NCBI GenBank assembly: GCA_021160985.1
Contig: JAGHBN010000168.1
Location: forward strand, 1-11,910
DNA: 11,910 nucleotides
Direction: 5' to 3'
Source: Thermococcus sp.
GTDB lineage: Archaea; Methanobacteriota_B; Thermococci; Thermococcales; Thermococcaceae
In this document: piece by piece, positions 5,478 through 11,910 of the stretch
Layout: every line of letters starts with the position of its first letter
How positions within the stretch are numbered: the stretch's first letter is position 1
Position numbers and translations under genes: made by a program
The notes under the pieces: generated by a model
Databases searched by the model: none
What the model saw: the letters and a program-made list of their open reading frames with translations, nothing else
Told to the model about the DNA's origin: nothing

Positions 5478-6320
5478 ATGAGGCAAAAGGGCTACTTTTA
5501 TCCAGACCGGGACGAGGGGCTGACCTCCAAGCTCATCCAAGAATACGACGAAACGCGGTGGACTCTCGAAGAGGTATACGTCCTGAAGAGTGTAAAAAAG
5601 ACCCTAGGGGAAAAAGAAAAACTAGGGCTTTCGATGGACGTTGGAACCGGCCTTGGAAGGCTGATACCATTCCTCCTTTCAATCAGCAAAAAGGTCATCG
5701 CCCTCGACGCCGATTTGTGGAGGCTGAAAAAAGCTATGGAGGCCTTTGACTCCCACCCAAACGTCTTCTTCATGTGGAGGCAGGGCTCAAGGCTCGACCC
5801 GCTTCCACCCCAAACCGTGGATTTCATAAACTACAGCCACGTCGCACAGCACGTTTCTCACCCCGAGTTCATCGAGACCCTAGGAGAGTTCCACCGTGTT
5901 CTTAAGAGGGGAGGACGGGTTCTCTTCCTCACAACACACTCCGAAGGAAAGGAAAAGTTCCTCGTATCCACCGAGGAAGGGGCCATAGAGATAACAAGAG
6001 ACGAGTACGAGGAGCTAACTCTCAACCCACAGCCCAAAAGACTCCCCGTCAGAAAATTTGACCTCGATTCCCTCGAGAACCTGCTGAGGGAGTGCGGCTT
6101 TGAGATAGAATGGAAAATCTACTATCACATAAGGCCCGAGTTCGCACCCAGAGTGAAATTAAGGGAGCCCAAGAATCCCGGCGGCGATCCAACGAAACTC
6201 CTGGAAACCCCTGAAAAGGGTGTGGAGGACATCATACGAAACCTAGAATCAATAAACGCCGATGAGAGAGAGGCTAGGAGAAAGGCCCTTGACGTTGCTC
6301 TGCTCCTGCGGAAGGGATGA
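5478..6320 (+). CDS. Class I SAM-dependent methyltransferase
   Basis: The 280-residue product has a Rossmann-like methyltransferase core: motif I DVGTGLGRL (54-62), motif II acid in VIALDAD (Asp77), motif IV region VDFINYSHV (about 114-122) and the post-motif LKRGGRVLFLTT (142-153). The closest general type is the Methyltransf_11 group, which methylates small molecules, lipids or proteins; the substrate cannot be read from the sequence. About 60 extra C-terminal residues (220-280) are charged and specific to this protein. The start at 5478 fits a leaderless mRNA. The next gene begins 3 bp after its stop, so the two are probably co-transcribed. It is divergent from the ABC cassette and uses a promoter nearly identical to that of the KaiC-like gene. 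Confidence 0.88.
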   Translation: MRQKGYFYPDRDEGLTSKLIQEYDETRWTLEEVYVLKSVKKTLGEKEKLGLSMDVGTGLGRLIPFLLSISKKVIALDADLWRLKKAMEAFDSHPNVFFMWRQGSRLDPLPPQTVDFINYSHVAQHVSHPEFIETLGEFHRVLKRGGRVLFLTTHSEGKEKFLVSTEEGAIEITRDEYEELTLNPQPKRLPVRKFDLDSLENLLRECGFEIEWKIYYHIRPEFAPRVKLREPKNPGGDPTKLLETPEKGVEDIIRNLESINADEREARRKALDVALLLRKG

Positions 6321-6323
6321 GCC

Positions 6324-7817
6324 ATGGAGTTTGAGGGCTTTATTAACCGGGTCGAACTTGCCGTCTTTTTGCCCGGCTACGTGAAGATAAAGGGAGAATC
6401 CTTCGATGAGGAGTTGCTCAAACAAAAGTTCATTGACAGCTCCCCCTGCAAAAGTATTACCCCCACATTCTTCTTCTCTGAGGTTTACACTGAAAAGGTG
6501 TCAACGTTCCGGGTGACCTCCCAAAGCATACCCAAAGAAGTGAAGATTGAATACAAGCTGAGCGGGAGTCCAAGGGAATTCAAAGTGAAGCCCGAGATAT
6601 ACCTATCCGTTTTAAGGGAGAAAAAACCAATAAAAGTCAAAAACGAGAAAGGAGAATCCTCCATTCTGGTGCCAATCGCAATATCTGCTGTAATCGAGAA
6701 CGCCCCAACTTCTATAGACGACCTGATTGCAATACCCTTCTTCCTGGCATGGGAAAACGGATGCGGAGAGATCAATTCCGACGAAAGGACACATAACCCC
6801 TTTGTTTTCCAGCTTGAAAAGGCACTAGAAGAGATTCTGGGATTTGAACTTGCCATTTCCAATCGGGGGAGATTCTTTATCGTCTCCATGGAGGTTAACT
6901 GGGAGAAGGTTCAAAACGCCCTAGGGGGGAATGCTTCGGTAGACGAGCTTATAAAAACCTTCCCGAAGGAGTTTTACGGGCTCGCCGTTACGGATGAAGG
7001 CTATCGCGCGGTGAGGGAAGACTATGCCCGGGAAAGAGTAACAGGCTGGCTCAGGGGAAACAGGGTTTATTTTTCAAAGCTTGTTTCCCCGGTTTCGATA
7101 ATACAGGTGAACGCCGACCGGAACCGAGTTGAGTTCGAGGAGACGACCCTTCCCAAGTGCAGGATATGGAAGGACTACGTACTGAAACACCTTGAGGAAA
7201 AAAGAAAGATATGCCACCATGGGCTCTTCCATCAGGCCGAATATCTTGCACTCACATTCTCAACCATAGAGACGTTCAAATCACTGACAAAAACCATAAT
7301 TGAGGAGGCCAAAAAGCACCGCAACAGTAATGCCAGAGATATCGAAAAAATCCTGAGGGCAGTAGAGGACGCCAAAGTTCAGATGGAGAGCTCCCTAAAA
7401 ACACTGAATCCCGGGAACATATCCAGAATCCCTGAGTCTACTACAGTCATAGAACGCATGTATGAGGCCAGAGGACTGTCCTCCTTCTCCTCCGAGGTAA
7501 AGGAAGCCCTTGAATCTTTGACCGCAATAATGGCCGAGGGAAATGAACTCATAGATAAACACATGGAGAGGGAGAAGTTCCAGCACCTGGAGATGGGGGT
7601 AACTCTGCTTGAGGCCCTACCTATTGGATACGTTCTCCAATGGATTTTCCAGTTTTTTGGCATCAACATCCCAACGGCCGTCTTTGTCGGTGCCACCATG
7701 CCCCTTCTCCTGGCCCTGTGGTGGCTATACAAATCCAAGAAGATTCACAGGTGGGAAAAAGAGCAGGTGAACAACTTCATGAAAATGGCCGAAAATATAC
7801 TGGATTCCCTATTTTAA
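6324..7817 (+). CDS. Membrane-associated protein of unknown family
   Basis: I do not recognise this 497-residue protein. There is no signal peptide. Residues 1-300 look like a soluble mixed alpha/beta region with several cysteines (for example C42, C147, C279, C297). Residues about 300-425 are helical and charged, likely coiled coil. Two TM helices follow (about 425-444 and 450-469), joined by a very short turn containing FGIN, and a basic and helical C-terminal tail (470-497). The large N-terminal part should be cytosolic and the TM pair a hairpin anchor. The layout, soluble domain then coiled coil then two C-terminal TMs, recalls CorA-type channels, whose GMN motif sits after TM1, but the loop is too short and the sequence too different to assign it. 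ATG 6324 lies 3 bp after the methyltransferase stop, with GGAAGGGATGA upstream. Its stop overlaps that of the convergent gene by 3-4 bp. Confidence 0.8.
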   Translation: MEFEGFINRVELAVFLPGYVKIKGESFDEELLKQKFIDSSPCKSITPTFFFSEVYTEKVSTFRVTSQSIPKEVKIEYKLSGSPREFKVKPEIYLSVLREKKPIKVKNEKGESSILVPIAISAVIENAPTSIDDLIAIPFFLAWENGCGEINSDERTHNPFVFQLEKALEEILGFELAISNRGRFFIVSMEVNWEKVQNALGGNASVDELIKTFPKEFYGLAVTDEGYRAVREDYARERVTGWLRGNRVYFSKLVSPVSIIQVNADRNRVEFEETTLPKCRIWKDYVLKHLEEKRKICHHGLFHQAEYLALTFSTIETFKSLTKTIIEEAKKHRNSNARDIEKILRAVEDAKVQMESSLKTLNPGNISRIPESTTVIERMYEARGLSSFSSEVKEALESLTAIMAEGNELIDKHMEREKFQHLEMGVTLLEALPIGYVLQWIFQFFGINIPTAVFVGATMPLLLALWWLYKSKKIHRWEKEQVNNFMKMAENILDSLF

Positions 7818-8320
7818 CGCTTCCTCCTCAAAAACTCCCCGACGTCAGTGACGTTGAGGATGAACTTTCTTTTACTTTCAGGATTTATCCTGCCGATGCC
7901 GAGGATGACACCGTTCTCGTCGTATATCAACAGCTTCTTCGTCCCCTGCCAGTTATACCTTTTCACGCCGCTCCTCGGCACGTCCTTTCCTGTGGTGAAC
8001 AGGAAGCCGGCCTTGGGGCTCAGAACGGCGTAGTTCTTCTCGACCTTCAGGAAGTAGAAGAACTCGACGTTGGGGTAGAACTTCTCGACCAGGTTTTTGT
8101 CCACCTTTATCGTGCCCACGAAGGTTCCGTAGGCATAGGGCTTGATTTTTAGGCCCTCAAGCTCGGCCCACACCCTCTCGTTGACAGCGTAAACGTCCCT
8201 AAACTTGCCCTCAACAACGGCAAAGAATCGGTGCTCCAGCTCGCCGTACTTCTCAGCCTCGCGGAGGATTAAGTCGTATTCCCAGGCCGAAGCCCGTCGG
8301 TAGCGGAGTTCTTCGCTCAT
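7814..8320 (-). CDS. NIP7-like protein with C-terminal PUA domain
   Basis: The 168-residue product follows the pattern of the archaeal/eukaryotic NIP7 family: a helical/beta N-terminal domain (about 1-85) with YGTFVGTIK (64-72), then a PUA RNA-binding domain (about 88-166) with FLFTTGKDVPRSGVKRY, an ILGIGRI strand and VGEFLRR at the end. NIP7 proteins act in the cytoplasm in ribosome large-subunit biogenesis and bind RNA through PUA; that role is inferred by family for this gene. ATG 8320 lies about 25 bp from a TATA box that overlaps the end of the upstream gene, so the mRNA should be leaderless. Its TAA stop shares bases with the stop of the convergent gene. Confidence 0.85.
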   Translation of the reverse strand: MSEELRYRRASAWEYDLILREAEKYGELEHRFFAVVEGKFRDVYAVNERVWAELEGLKIKPYAYGTFVGTIKVDKNLVEKFYPNVEFFYFLKVEKNYAVLSPKAGFLFTTGKDVPRSGVKRYNWQGTKKLLIYDENGVILGIGRINPESKRKFILNVTDVGEFLRRKR

Positions 8321-8340
8321 GTTTCTGACATCGGCAGGGG

Positions 8341-8350
8341 GCTTAAAAGC
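8341..8350 (-). promoter_or_regulatory. Promoter of the NIP7-like gene
   Basis: The minus strand reads GCTTTTAAGC, a TATA-like palindrome directly beside the stop codon of the CxxCxxCC gene (8351-8353). Its centre is about 26 bp from ATG 8320, fitting a leaderless transcript. Confidence 0.6.
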
Positions 8351-8866
8351 TTAGCCTTCGAGCCCGTCTATAAGGTCCGCAAGGCCCTCCATGTCAGTTC
8401 TCTTGAACTCCCTCTCGAACCGAAGGCCGAGCTCCGCTATCTCTTCGGGAGTTATAGTTGTTTCCGGCTCTTCCGCGTTTACCCCGGGACAGCTCTCGTC
8501 ATAGTAGAGCCACAGCTCCTGGCCCTTGTAGCGAAACGGCTTTTCGCCCCCGATGCCAAGGGGCTTCCGCGAGACCATGAATGGGTAGATACGGCATATC
8601 AGCGGCCTTGCACTGTGAACCGTGCACTTTCCGGTCTCCGGGTCGTGAAAAACGCAGCCCAGGTCCCACTCTCTCACCGCGAGGACGAAGCGTATCTTAT
8701 CACCCTCAACGGAGAACGTCACGAAGTCCTGCGGATCGTGGCCGGCTCTAGATATTCGCTCTATATCCTTTAGGGTCAGATAGATGTGCCTCCCCCTGCA
8801 GCAGTCGAGGCAGTAGAGACAGCGGAAGCCAACGGGTTCGTTGAAGGGTTCTGGTTTGAAGCGCAT
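8351..8866 (-). CDS. YkgJ-like CxxCxxCC metal-binding protein
   Basis: The 171-residue product carries FRCLYCLDCCRGR (C16, C19, C22, C23), the hallmark of the YkgJ/CxxCxxCC family, proposed to bind zinc or an iron-sulfur cluster. Further conserved cysteines follow: C71 in GCVFHDPETGKC, C81, C91 in RPLICRIYPF and C126 in ESCPG, eight in all. The stretch GKCTVHSARPLICRIYPF is typical of the family. The protein has no signal or TM and should be cytosolic. The biochemical role is not established. ATG 8866 is about 25 bp from its TATA box, so the mRNA is probably leaderless. Confidence 0.88.
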   Translation of the reverse strand: MRFKPEPFNEPVGFRCLYCLDCCRGRHIYLTLKDIERISRAGHDPQDFVTFSVEGDKIRFVLAVREWDLGCVFHDPETGKCTVHSARPLICRIYPFMVSRKPLGIGGEKPFRYKGQELWLYYDESCPGVNAEEPETTITPEEIAELGLRFEREFKRTDMEGLADLIDGLEG

Positions 8867-8885
8867 AAGAGAAGTTTGGACGGGC

Positions 8886-8896
8886 CCTTAAAAGGA
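8886..8896 (-). promoter_or_regulatory. Promoter of the CxxCxxCC gene
   Basis: The minus strand reads TCCTTTTAAGG, centred about 25 bp before ATG 8866. It lies in the 208-bp divergent region shared with the second ABC operon. Apart from the two promoters I see no gene or clear repeat there. Confidence 0.6.
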
Positions 8897-9032
8897 TTTA
8901 GCCCTCGAATCCCCTGTAAGTTCTCCCGCGAGCCAAAGTAAGTCAACAGTTTGTCCTAACAATTCAGTGCAATCTCGATCAGAACAGCGGGCAAATAGAT
9001 ATTATTTACAGACATGACTTAAAACCAAAACA

Positions 9033-9040
9033 TTTATATT
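9033..9040 (+). promoter_or_regulatory. Promoter of the second ABC operon
   Basis: TTTATATT preceded by the A-rich ACCAAAACA is the best TATA/BRE in the region. Transcription would start near 9060, leaving a leader of about 15 nt that contains GGTGA. Confidence 0.65.
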
Positions 9041-9064
9041 CTATCGAATTTTTTAACTACGAAT

Positions 9065-9069
9065 GGTGA
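9065..9069 (+). promoter_or_regulatory. Ribosome binding site deciding the ATPase start
   Basis: GGTGA lies five bases before ATG 9075, the same spacing as at the KaiC-like gene. The earlier in-frame ATG at 9063 overlaps this element and has none of its own, so 9075 is preferred. Confidence 0.6.
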
Positions 9070-9074
9070 GTAGT

Positions 9075-9992
9075 ATGAACATAATTGAGACCGAGAACCT
9101 CACAAAGGCTTATGATGGTGCCGTAGTAGTAGACCACCTAAACCTGAGCGTGAAAAAGGGGACGGTCTACGGATTCCTGGGACCAAATGGAGCCGGGAAA
9201 ACGACTACCATACTTCTCCTTCTTGGCTTCATCCAGCCAACAGAAGGTAAAGCATACGTGGCAGGGATAGACGTTCAGGAAAAGCCCGTTGAGGTCAAAA
9301 GGATAAGCGGCTTCATGCCCGCAGAGGGCGGACTCTACCCAAACATGACGGCCTTTGACAACCTCATGTATTTCTCAAAGTTCTACAGGATTCCCAAAAA
9401 GGAGGCTGAAAAAAGGGCAAAGGAACTGCTGGAGCTTGTCGGCCTTAAGGAGGTTGCGGACAAGAAGGTCGGAGAGTTCTCCACCGGCATGAAGCAACGC
9501 CTTTTGCTGGCCCAAGCCCTCCTAAACGACCCGGAAGTGCTGTTTCTGGACGAGCCGACCAACGGTCTCGATCCGCACGGAGTCATCGAGATGAGGGAGC
9601 TGATACGGGAGCTGAAAAAGGACGGAAAGACGGTGTTCTTCTCGTCCCACATCCTTCCCGAGGTCGAGGAGGTGAGCGATGAAATCGGCATAATCTCCAA
9701 GGGGAAGCTCCTCGCAAGTGGCAGTCAGGAGGAGATTAAGCGGAGGTTCATTGAGGGAAGGTTCATCATAACCGTGGAGACGAAGCAGCCACTCAAAATC
9801 AGCGGGCTGAGCACCGAGGTGACAGAGTGGCGCAAGGAGGGGACCAACAGACTGTGGGTCTACGCGTCCAGGGATGTCCGGGAAGAACTCATCAAGGAGC
9901 TAACGGGCATGGGCTACACCGTCACTGACATACACCTTCACGAGCCGACGCTCGAAGAAATCTTTCTTGAGCTGGTTTACAGGAGGGAGTGA
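9075..9992 (+). CDS. ABC-2 type transporter ATP-binding protein
   Basis: The 305-residue product has Walker A GPNGAGKTT (36-44), signature FSTGM (135-139), Walker B VLFLDEP with the catalytic Glu, and switch His 192 in SSHILPE. The Q-loop Gln is replaced (FMPAEGGLYP). A C-terminal domain (about 225-305), ending LHEPTLEEIFLELV, is the DUF4162-type extension typical of ABC-2 ATPases, absent from the other ATPase of this window. It should energise the permease encoded next. The GTG alternative start of that gene would overlap this stop codon. The ORF could start at ATG 9063 (309 residues), but the ribosome binding site favours 9075. The substrate is unknown; such pairs serve in export of drugs, lipids, polymers or proteins. 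Confidence 0.92.
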   Translation: MNIIETENLTKAYDGAVVVDHLNLSVKKGTVYGFLGPNGAGKTTTILLLLGFIQPTEGKAYVAGIDVQEKPVEVKRISGFMPAEGGLYPNMTAFDNLMYFSKFYRIPKKEAEKRAKELLELVGLKEVADKKVGEFSTGMKQRLLLAQALLNDPEVLFLDEPTNGLDPHGVIEMRELIRELKKDGKTVFFSSHILPEVEEVSDEIGIISKGKLLASGSQEEIKRRFIEGRFIITVETKQPLKISGLSTEVTEWRKEGTNRLWVYASRDVREELIKELTGMGYTVTDIHLHEPTLEEIFLELVYRRE

Positions 9993-9994
9993 GG

Positions 9995-10993
9995 ATGATA
10001 GGGGCGATAGCAGTCAAGGAGTTCCGTGATTACATGACCAGCAGACGTTTCTTAATTCTGTTTGGATTTCTGCTCCTCATAACCCTCCTTGCGCTGGCGC
10101 AGGTAAAGACTGGCATGATGTCGTGGATGACCGAGGAAGGCGAAAGCCCAGAGGTTTATGAGGTTATGTGGGGAGTCACGCATTATCTGAGCCTCGTAGG
10201 AGGGATATTCGCCCTCGCGCTCGGCTTTGACGCAATAACCCGTGAGAGGGAGGACAGGACTTTAAAGGTCCTAATGGGGCACCCCGTTTACCGGGACCAG
10301 ATAATACTGGGGAAGCTCATAGGTGGCGCCATGACGCTGGCCGTGGCGGCCTTCATAACGTTCCTCGTCGTTCTGGGAACGCTGATGTGGATGGGGGTCA
10401 GCGTGGACGGCACATCGACCATCAGGCTGGCAGTTTACTTCGTCTTCGCATACCTGTATCTCCTGCTGTTCTTTGCAATAGCCGTCGCGTTTTCAGCGCA
10501 CTCCAAGTCCAGCGGGAACGCCCTGATGTACGCCCTGATTTTCTTCCTGGCCATTACAATAGTCTTCGATGCCATAGCCCCAATCGTCGCAAACCACGTG
10601 GCAGGTCCGCAACCCCAGCCCCCACAGGAAGCTCTCACAGGTTATCACGAGAACATGACGCTGGAAGAGATGGAGGAGATGGAAAAGCTGTGGAAAGAAT
10701 ACGAAGAACAGGCAAATGAATGGAGCAAGAAATACTTTGAGACCGTTGAGACAATAACCAGCTTGTCACCAACCTCAGACTTCGAGCAGATATCACAGTA
10801 CGTCCTCAACCCCCACGCACGCTCATGGGATGAAGCAGTTTATTACGTGAACCCAGAGAACCCCGAAGAGCCGGAATACAGCCTGACCGAGAGCCTCTCC
10901 TTTGCAAAGAAGGAGATAATCTTTCTGCTGGCCTACCTAATAGTGAGCTTCGTCGCAGCATACCTTGGATTCGTGAGGGCGGAGATAAGGTGA
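9995..10993 (+). CDS. ABC-2 type permease
   Basis: The 332-residue product starts MIGAIAVKEFRDYMTSRRF, the usual amphipathic cytosolic opening. It has TM1 (about 18-36), TM2 near ALALGFDAI, the cytosolic REREDRTLKVLMGHPV coupling segment, and TM3 to TM5. A long hydrophilic outer loop of about 90 residues follows, rich in Glu and likely helical (NMTLEEMEEMEKLWKEY region). The last TM precedes FVRAEIR. The extended loop between TM5 and TM6 is characteristic of NosY-like ABC-2 subunits. AGGAGG (9981-9986) is eight bases before ATG 9995; GTG 9989, which would overlap the ATPase stop, is too close to it. It forms the membrane channel with the preceding ATPase. Confidence 0.9.
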   Translation: MIGAIAVKEFRDYMTSRRFLILFGFLLLITLLALAQVKTGMMSWMTEEGESPEVYEVMWGVTHYLSLVGGIFALALGFDAITREREDRTLKVLMGHPVYRDQIILGKLIGGAMTLAVAAFITFLVVLGTLMWMGVSVDGTSTIRLAVYFVFAYLYLLLFFAIAVAFSAHSKSSGNALMYALIFFLAITIVFDAIAPIVANHVAGPQPQPPQEALTGYHENMTLEEMEEMEKLWKEYEEQANEWSKKYFETVETITSLSPTSDFEQISQYVLNPHARSWDEAVYYVNPENPEEPEYSLTESLSFAKKEIIFLLAYLIVSFVAAYLGFVRAEIR

Positions 10994-10998
10994 TAGGG

Positions 10999-11910
10999 AT
11001 GAAAAAGGCCCTCACCATGGTCCTTTTTTTCTTTCTCCTCGCCGTCCCCCTGGCGTCCGCTGACACCATCAGCCTGACCCTCCACGTGGGACAGCAAATA
11101 AGGGTAAACGGCATCCCAGTCGAGTTCGTGGATTTTTCAAGCGATGGAAGGGCCGCCATCAGGATAAACGGAAGCACGTACGTCCTTTCATTTGGGGACA
11201 CTGTGGAAGTTGAGGAGGGCCTGAACCTGACCGTAGGGAGCCTCAAACAGGGGGAAGGTGTGATCCGCATAATACTATCCGGGAACAACGTCCACCTCGA
11301 GAATTCCCCCGGCTGTATAGTGATGGAAACCCAGTTCCCAAGCAAAATAACCGCCCCGGGTGGAGAGGTGTCTTTCCTGGTGACCGTAAGGAACAATGGA
11401 GACGACACGTTCATACCGCTCTCAGTGGAGGCTCCCCCCGGATGGGCTGCTAAAATCACGGAGGGGGGTTCCGAGATCAACGGCATCTACCTCCGGCATG
11501 GGGAGACTGCCCAGATTACCGTTACCATAAAAACGTCCATAGAGACGGGCACGTTTGGCCTGACCCTCCACGCCGGTGAAAGTCAGCTGGGGCTCTCCGT
11601 CACGGTAAAGGGGGAAGGGGTCAATGTGTACTCCGACTACCCCGTTAAGGAAGTGGAAGCGGGTGAAAGTGTCCAGTTCCAGCTCTTCCTCACCTCACCC
11701 TCCCCCGCCGTGGTATTTCTGAACGCTGACGTGCCCGAAGGATGGAGAGCAAAGTTCCTCGCAGGTGGAGAGCCGGTTCGGGCGGTTAGGGTCTCCGACG
11801 GGAGCACGGTAGCGCTGGTGGTAGAAGTCCCGAGCGATGCAGGGGTTGGCATGTACAACATCACCGTAAAGGCAGGAGACGCGGAAGAGCGGCTCGGAGT
11901 GTACGTAAAC
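10999..11910 (+). CDS. Secreted NEW3-domain protein, N-terminal part
   Basis: The frame is open from ATG 10999 to the window end (304 codons), so the C terminus is missing. A signal peptide (KK, then a Phe/Leu core, cleavage after ASA, residue 21) is followed by a beta-rich region (about 22-110) and at least two Ig-like modules of the NEW3 / COG1470 type (about 113-200 and 208-304). These are marked by APGGEVSFLVTVRNNGDD, APPGWAAKI and the parallel VEAGESVQFQLFL and VPEGWRAKF. Such proteins are usually C-terminally anchored; that end is not visible. GGTGA at the permease stop lies five bases before the ATG, and the gap to the permease is 5 bp, so it is the third gene of the operon. It is probably an extracellular partner of this ABC transporter or its cargo-handling surface protein. 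Confidence 0.85.
   Translation, partial: MKKALTMVLFFFLLAVPLASADTISLTLHVGQQIRVNGIPVEFVDFSSDGRAAIRINGSTYVLSFGDTVEVEEGLNLTVGSLKQGEGVIRIILSGNNVHLENSPGCIVMETQFPSKITAPGGEVSFLVTVRNNGDDTFIPLSVEAPPGWAAKITEGGSEINGIYLRHGETAQITVTIKTSIETGTFGLTLHAGESQLGLSVTVKGEGVNVYSDYPVKEVEAGESVQFQLFLTSPSPAVVFLNADVPEGWRAKFLAGGEPVRAVRVSDGSTVALVVEVPSDAGVGMYNITVKAGDAEERLGVYVN

Noticed and set aside
5459..5749. ATG 5459 frame overlapping the methyltransferase start
   Set aside because: The product is rich in Arg/Pro with no motif, while the overlapping frame gives a clean methyltransferase.
7596..7740. CorA-type channel identity for the 497-residue protein
   Set aside because: FGIN is not GMN, the loop between the TMs is too short, and the N-terminal region shows no CorA features.
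8905..8936. TCGAATCCCC followed by GCGAGCCA, resembling a tRNA 3' end
   Set aside because: The T-stem 5' strand does not pair, spacing to the CCA-like end is wrong and no cloverleaf precedes it.
10806..11486. Minus-strand open frame (226 codons) opposite the permease and NEW3 genes
   Set aside because: It lies antisense to well-supported coding sequence and has no recognisable motif or start signals.

Overview
The window looks like chromosome of a hyperthermophilic archaeon of the Thermococcales, most likely Thermococcus. Promoters are archaeal (TATA boxes of the CTTTTAAG or TTTATATT type about 25 bp before the start), several transcripts appear leaderless, and ribosome binding sites are of the GGAGGTGA type. 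The gene families (KaiC-like ATPase, NIP7-like PUA protein, CxxCxxCC protein, PEGA and NEW3 exoproteins, two ABC-2 modules) fit that order. No rRNA, tRNA, CRISPR array or transposase gene was seen. The species cannot be named from the sequence alone.

Layout. (a) 1-257, minus: the start of a KaiC/RAD55-like ATPase. (b) 356-5214, minus: a tightly packed cassette, read right to left. It encodes a small secreted Trp-rich protein, a membrane-anchored exoprotein, an ABC-2 permease broken by a +1 frameshift, a two-TM protein, an ABC ATPase and a PEGA-repeat exoprotein with a C-terminal anchor. Junctions are ATGA overlaps or longer. (c) 5478-7817, plus: a SAM-dependent methyltransferase followed by an unrecognised membrane-associated protein. 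(d) 7814-8866, minus: NIP7-like PUA protein and a CxxCxxCC protein, each with its own promoter. (e) 9075-end, plus: a second ABC-2 module (ATPase, permease, secreted NEW3-type protein, cut by the window end).

Two observations stand out. First, the cassette in (b) is bracketed by a 53-bp direct repeat (271-323 and 5406-5458; 44 of 53 identical, ungapped). Each copy carries a TATA element and a GTAACT-N3-AGTTAC palindrome, the second copy with one mismatch. Copy 1 is the promoter of the KaiC-like gene on the minus strand, and copy 2 is the promoter of the methyltransferase on the plus strand. Removing the cassette with one repeat copy leaves two divergent genes sharing one promoter, so the cassette looks like an insertion that duplicated that promoter. 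Second, the cassette permease needs a +1 shift near an AAAA run at 3533-3536 to give a normal six-TM, 256-residue protein.

Functionally, both ABC modules pair an ATPase and permease with secreted or anchored beta-rich proteins, which suggests export or cell-envelope work. The substrate is not visible. The cassette with its small secreted Cys/Trp-rich protein is the best candidate for an undescribed system, but its role is inference only.
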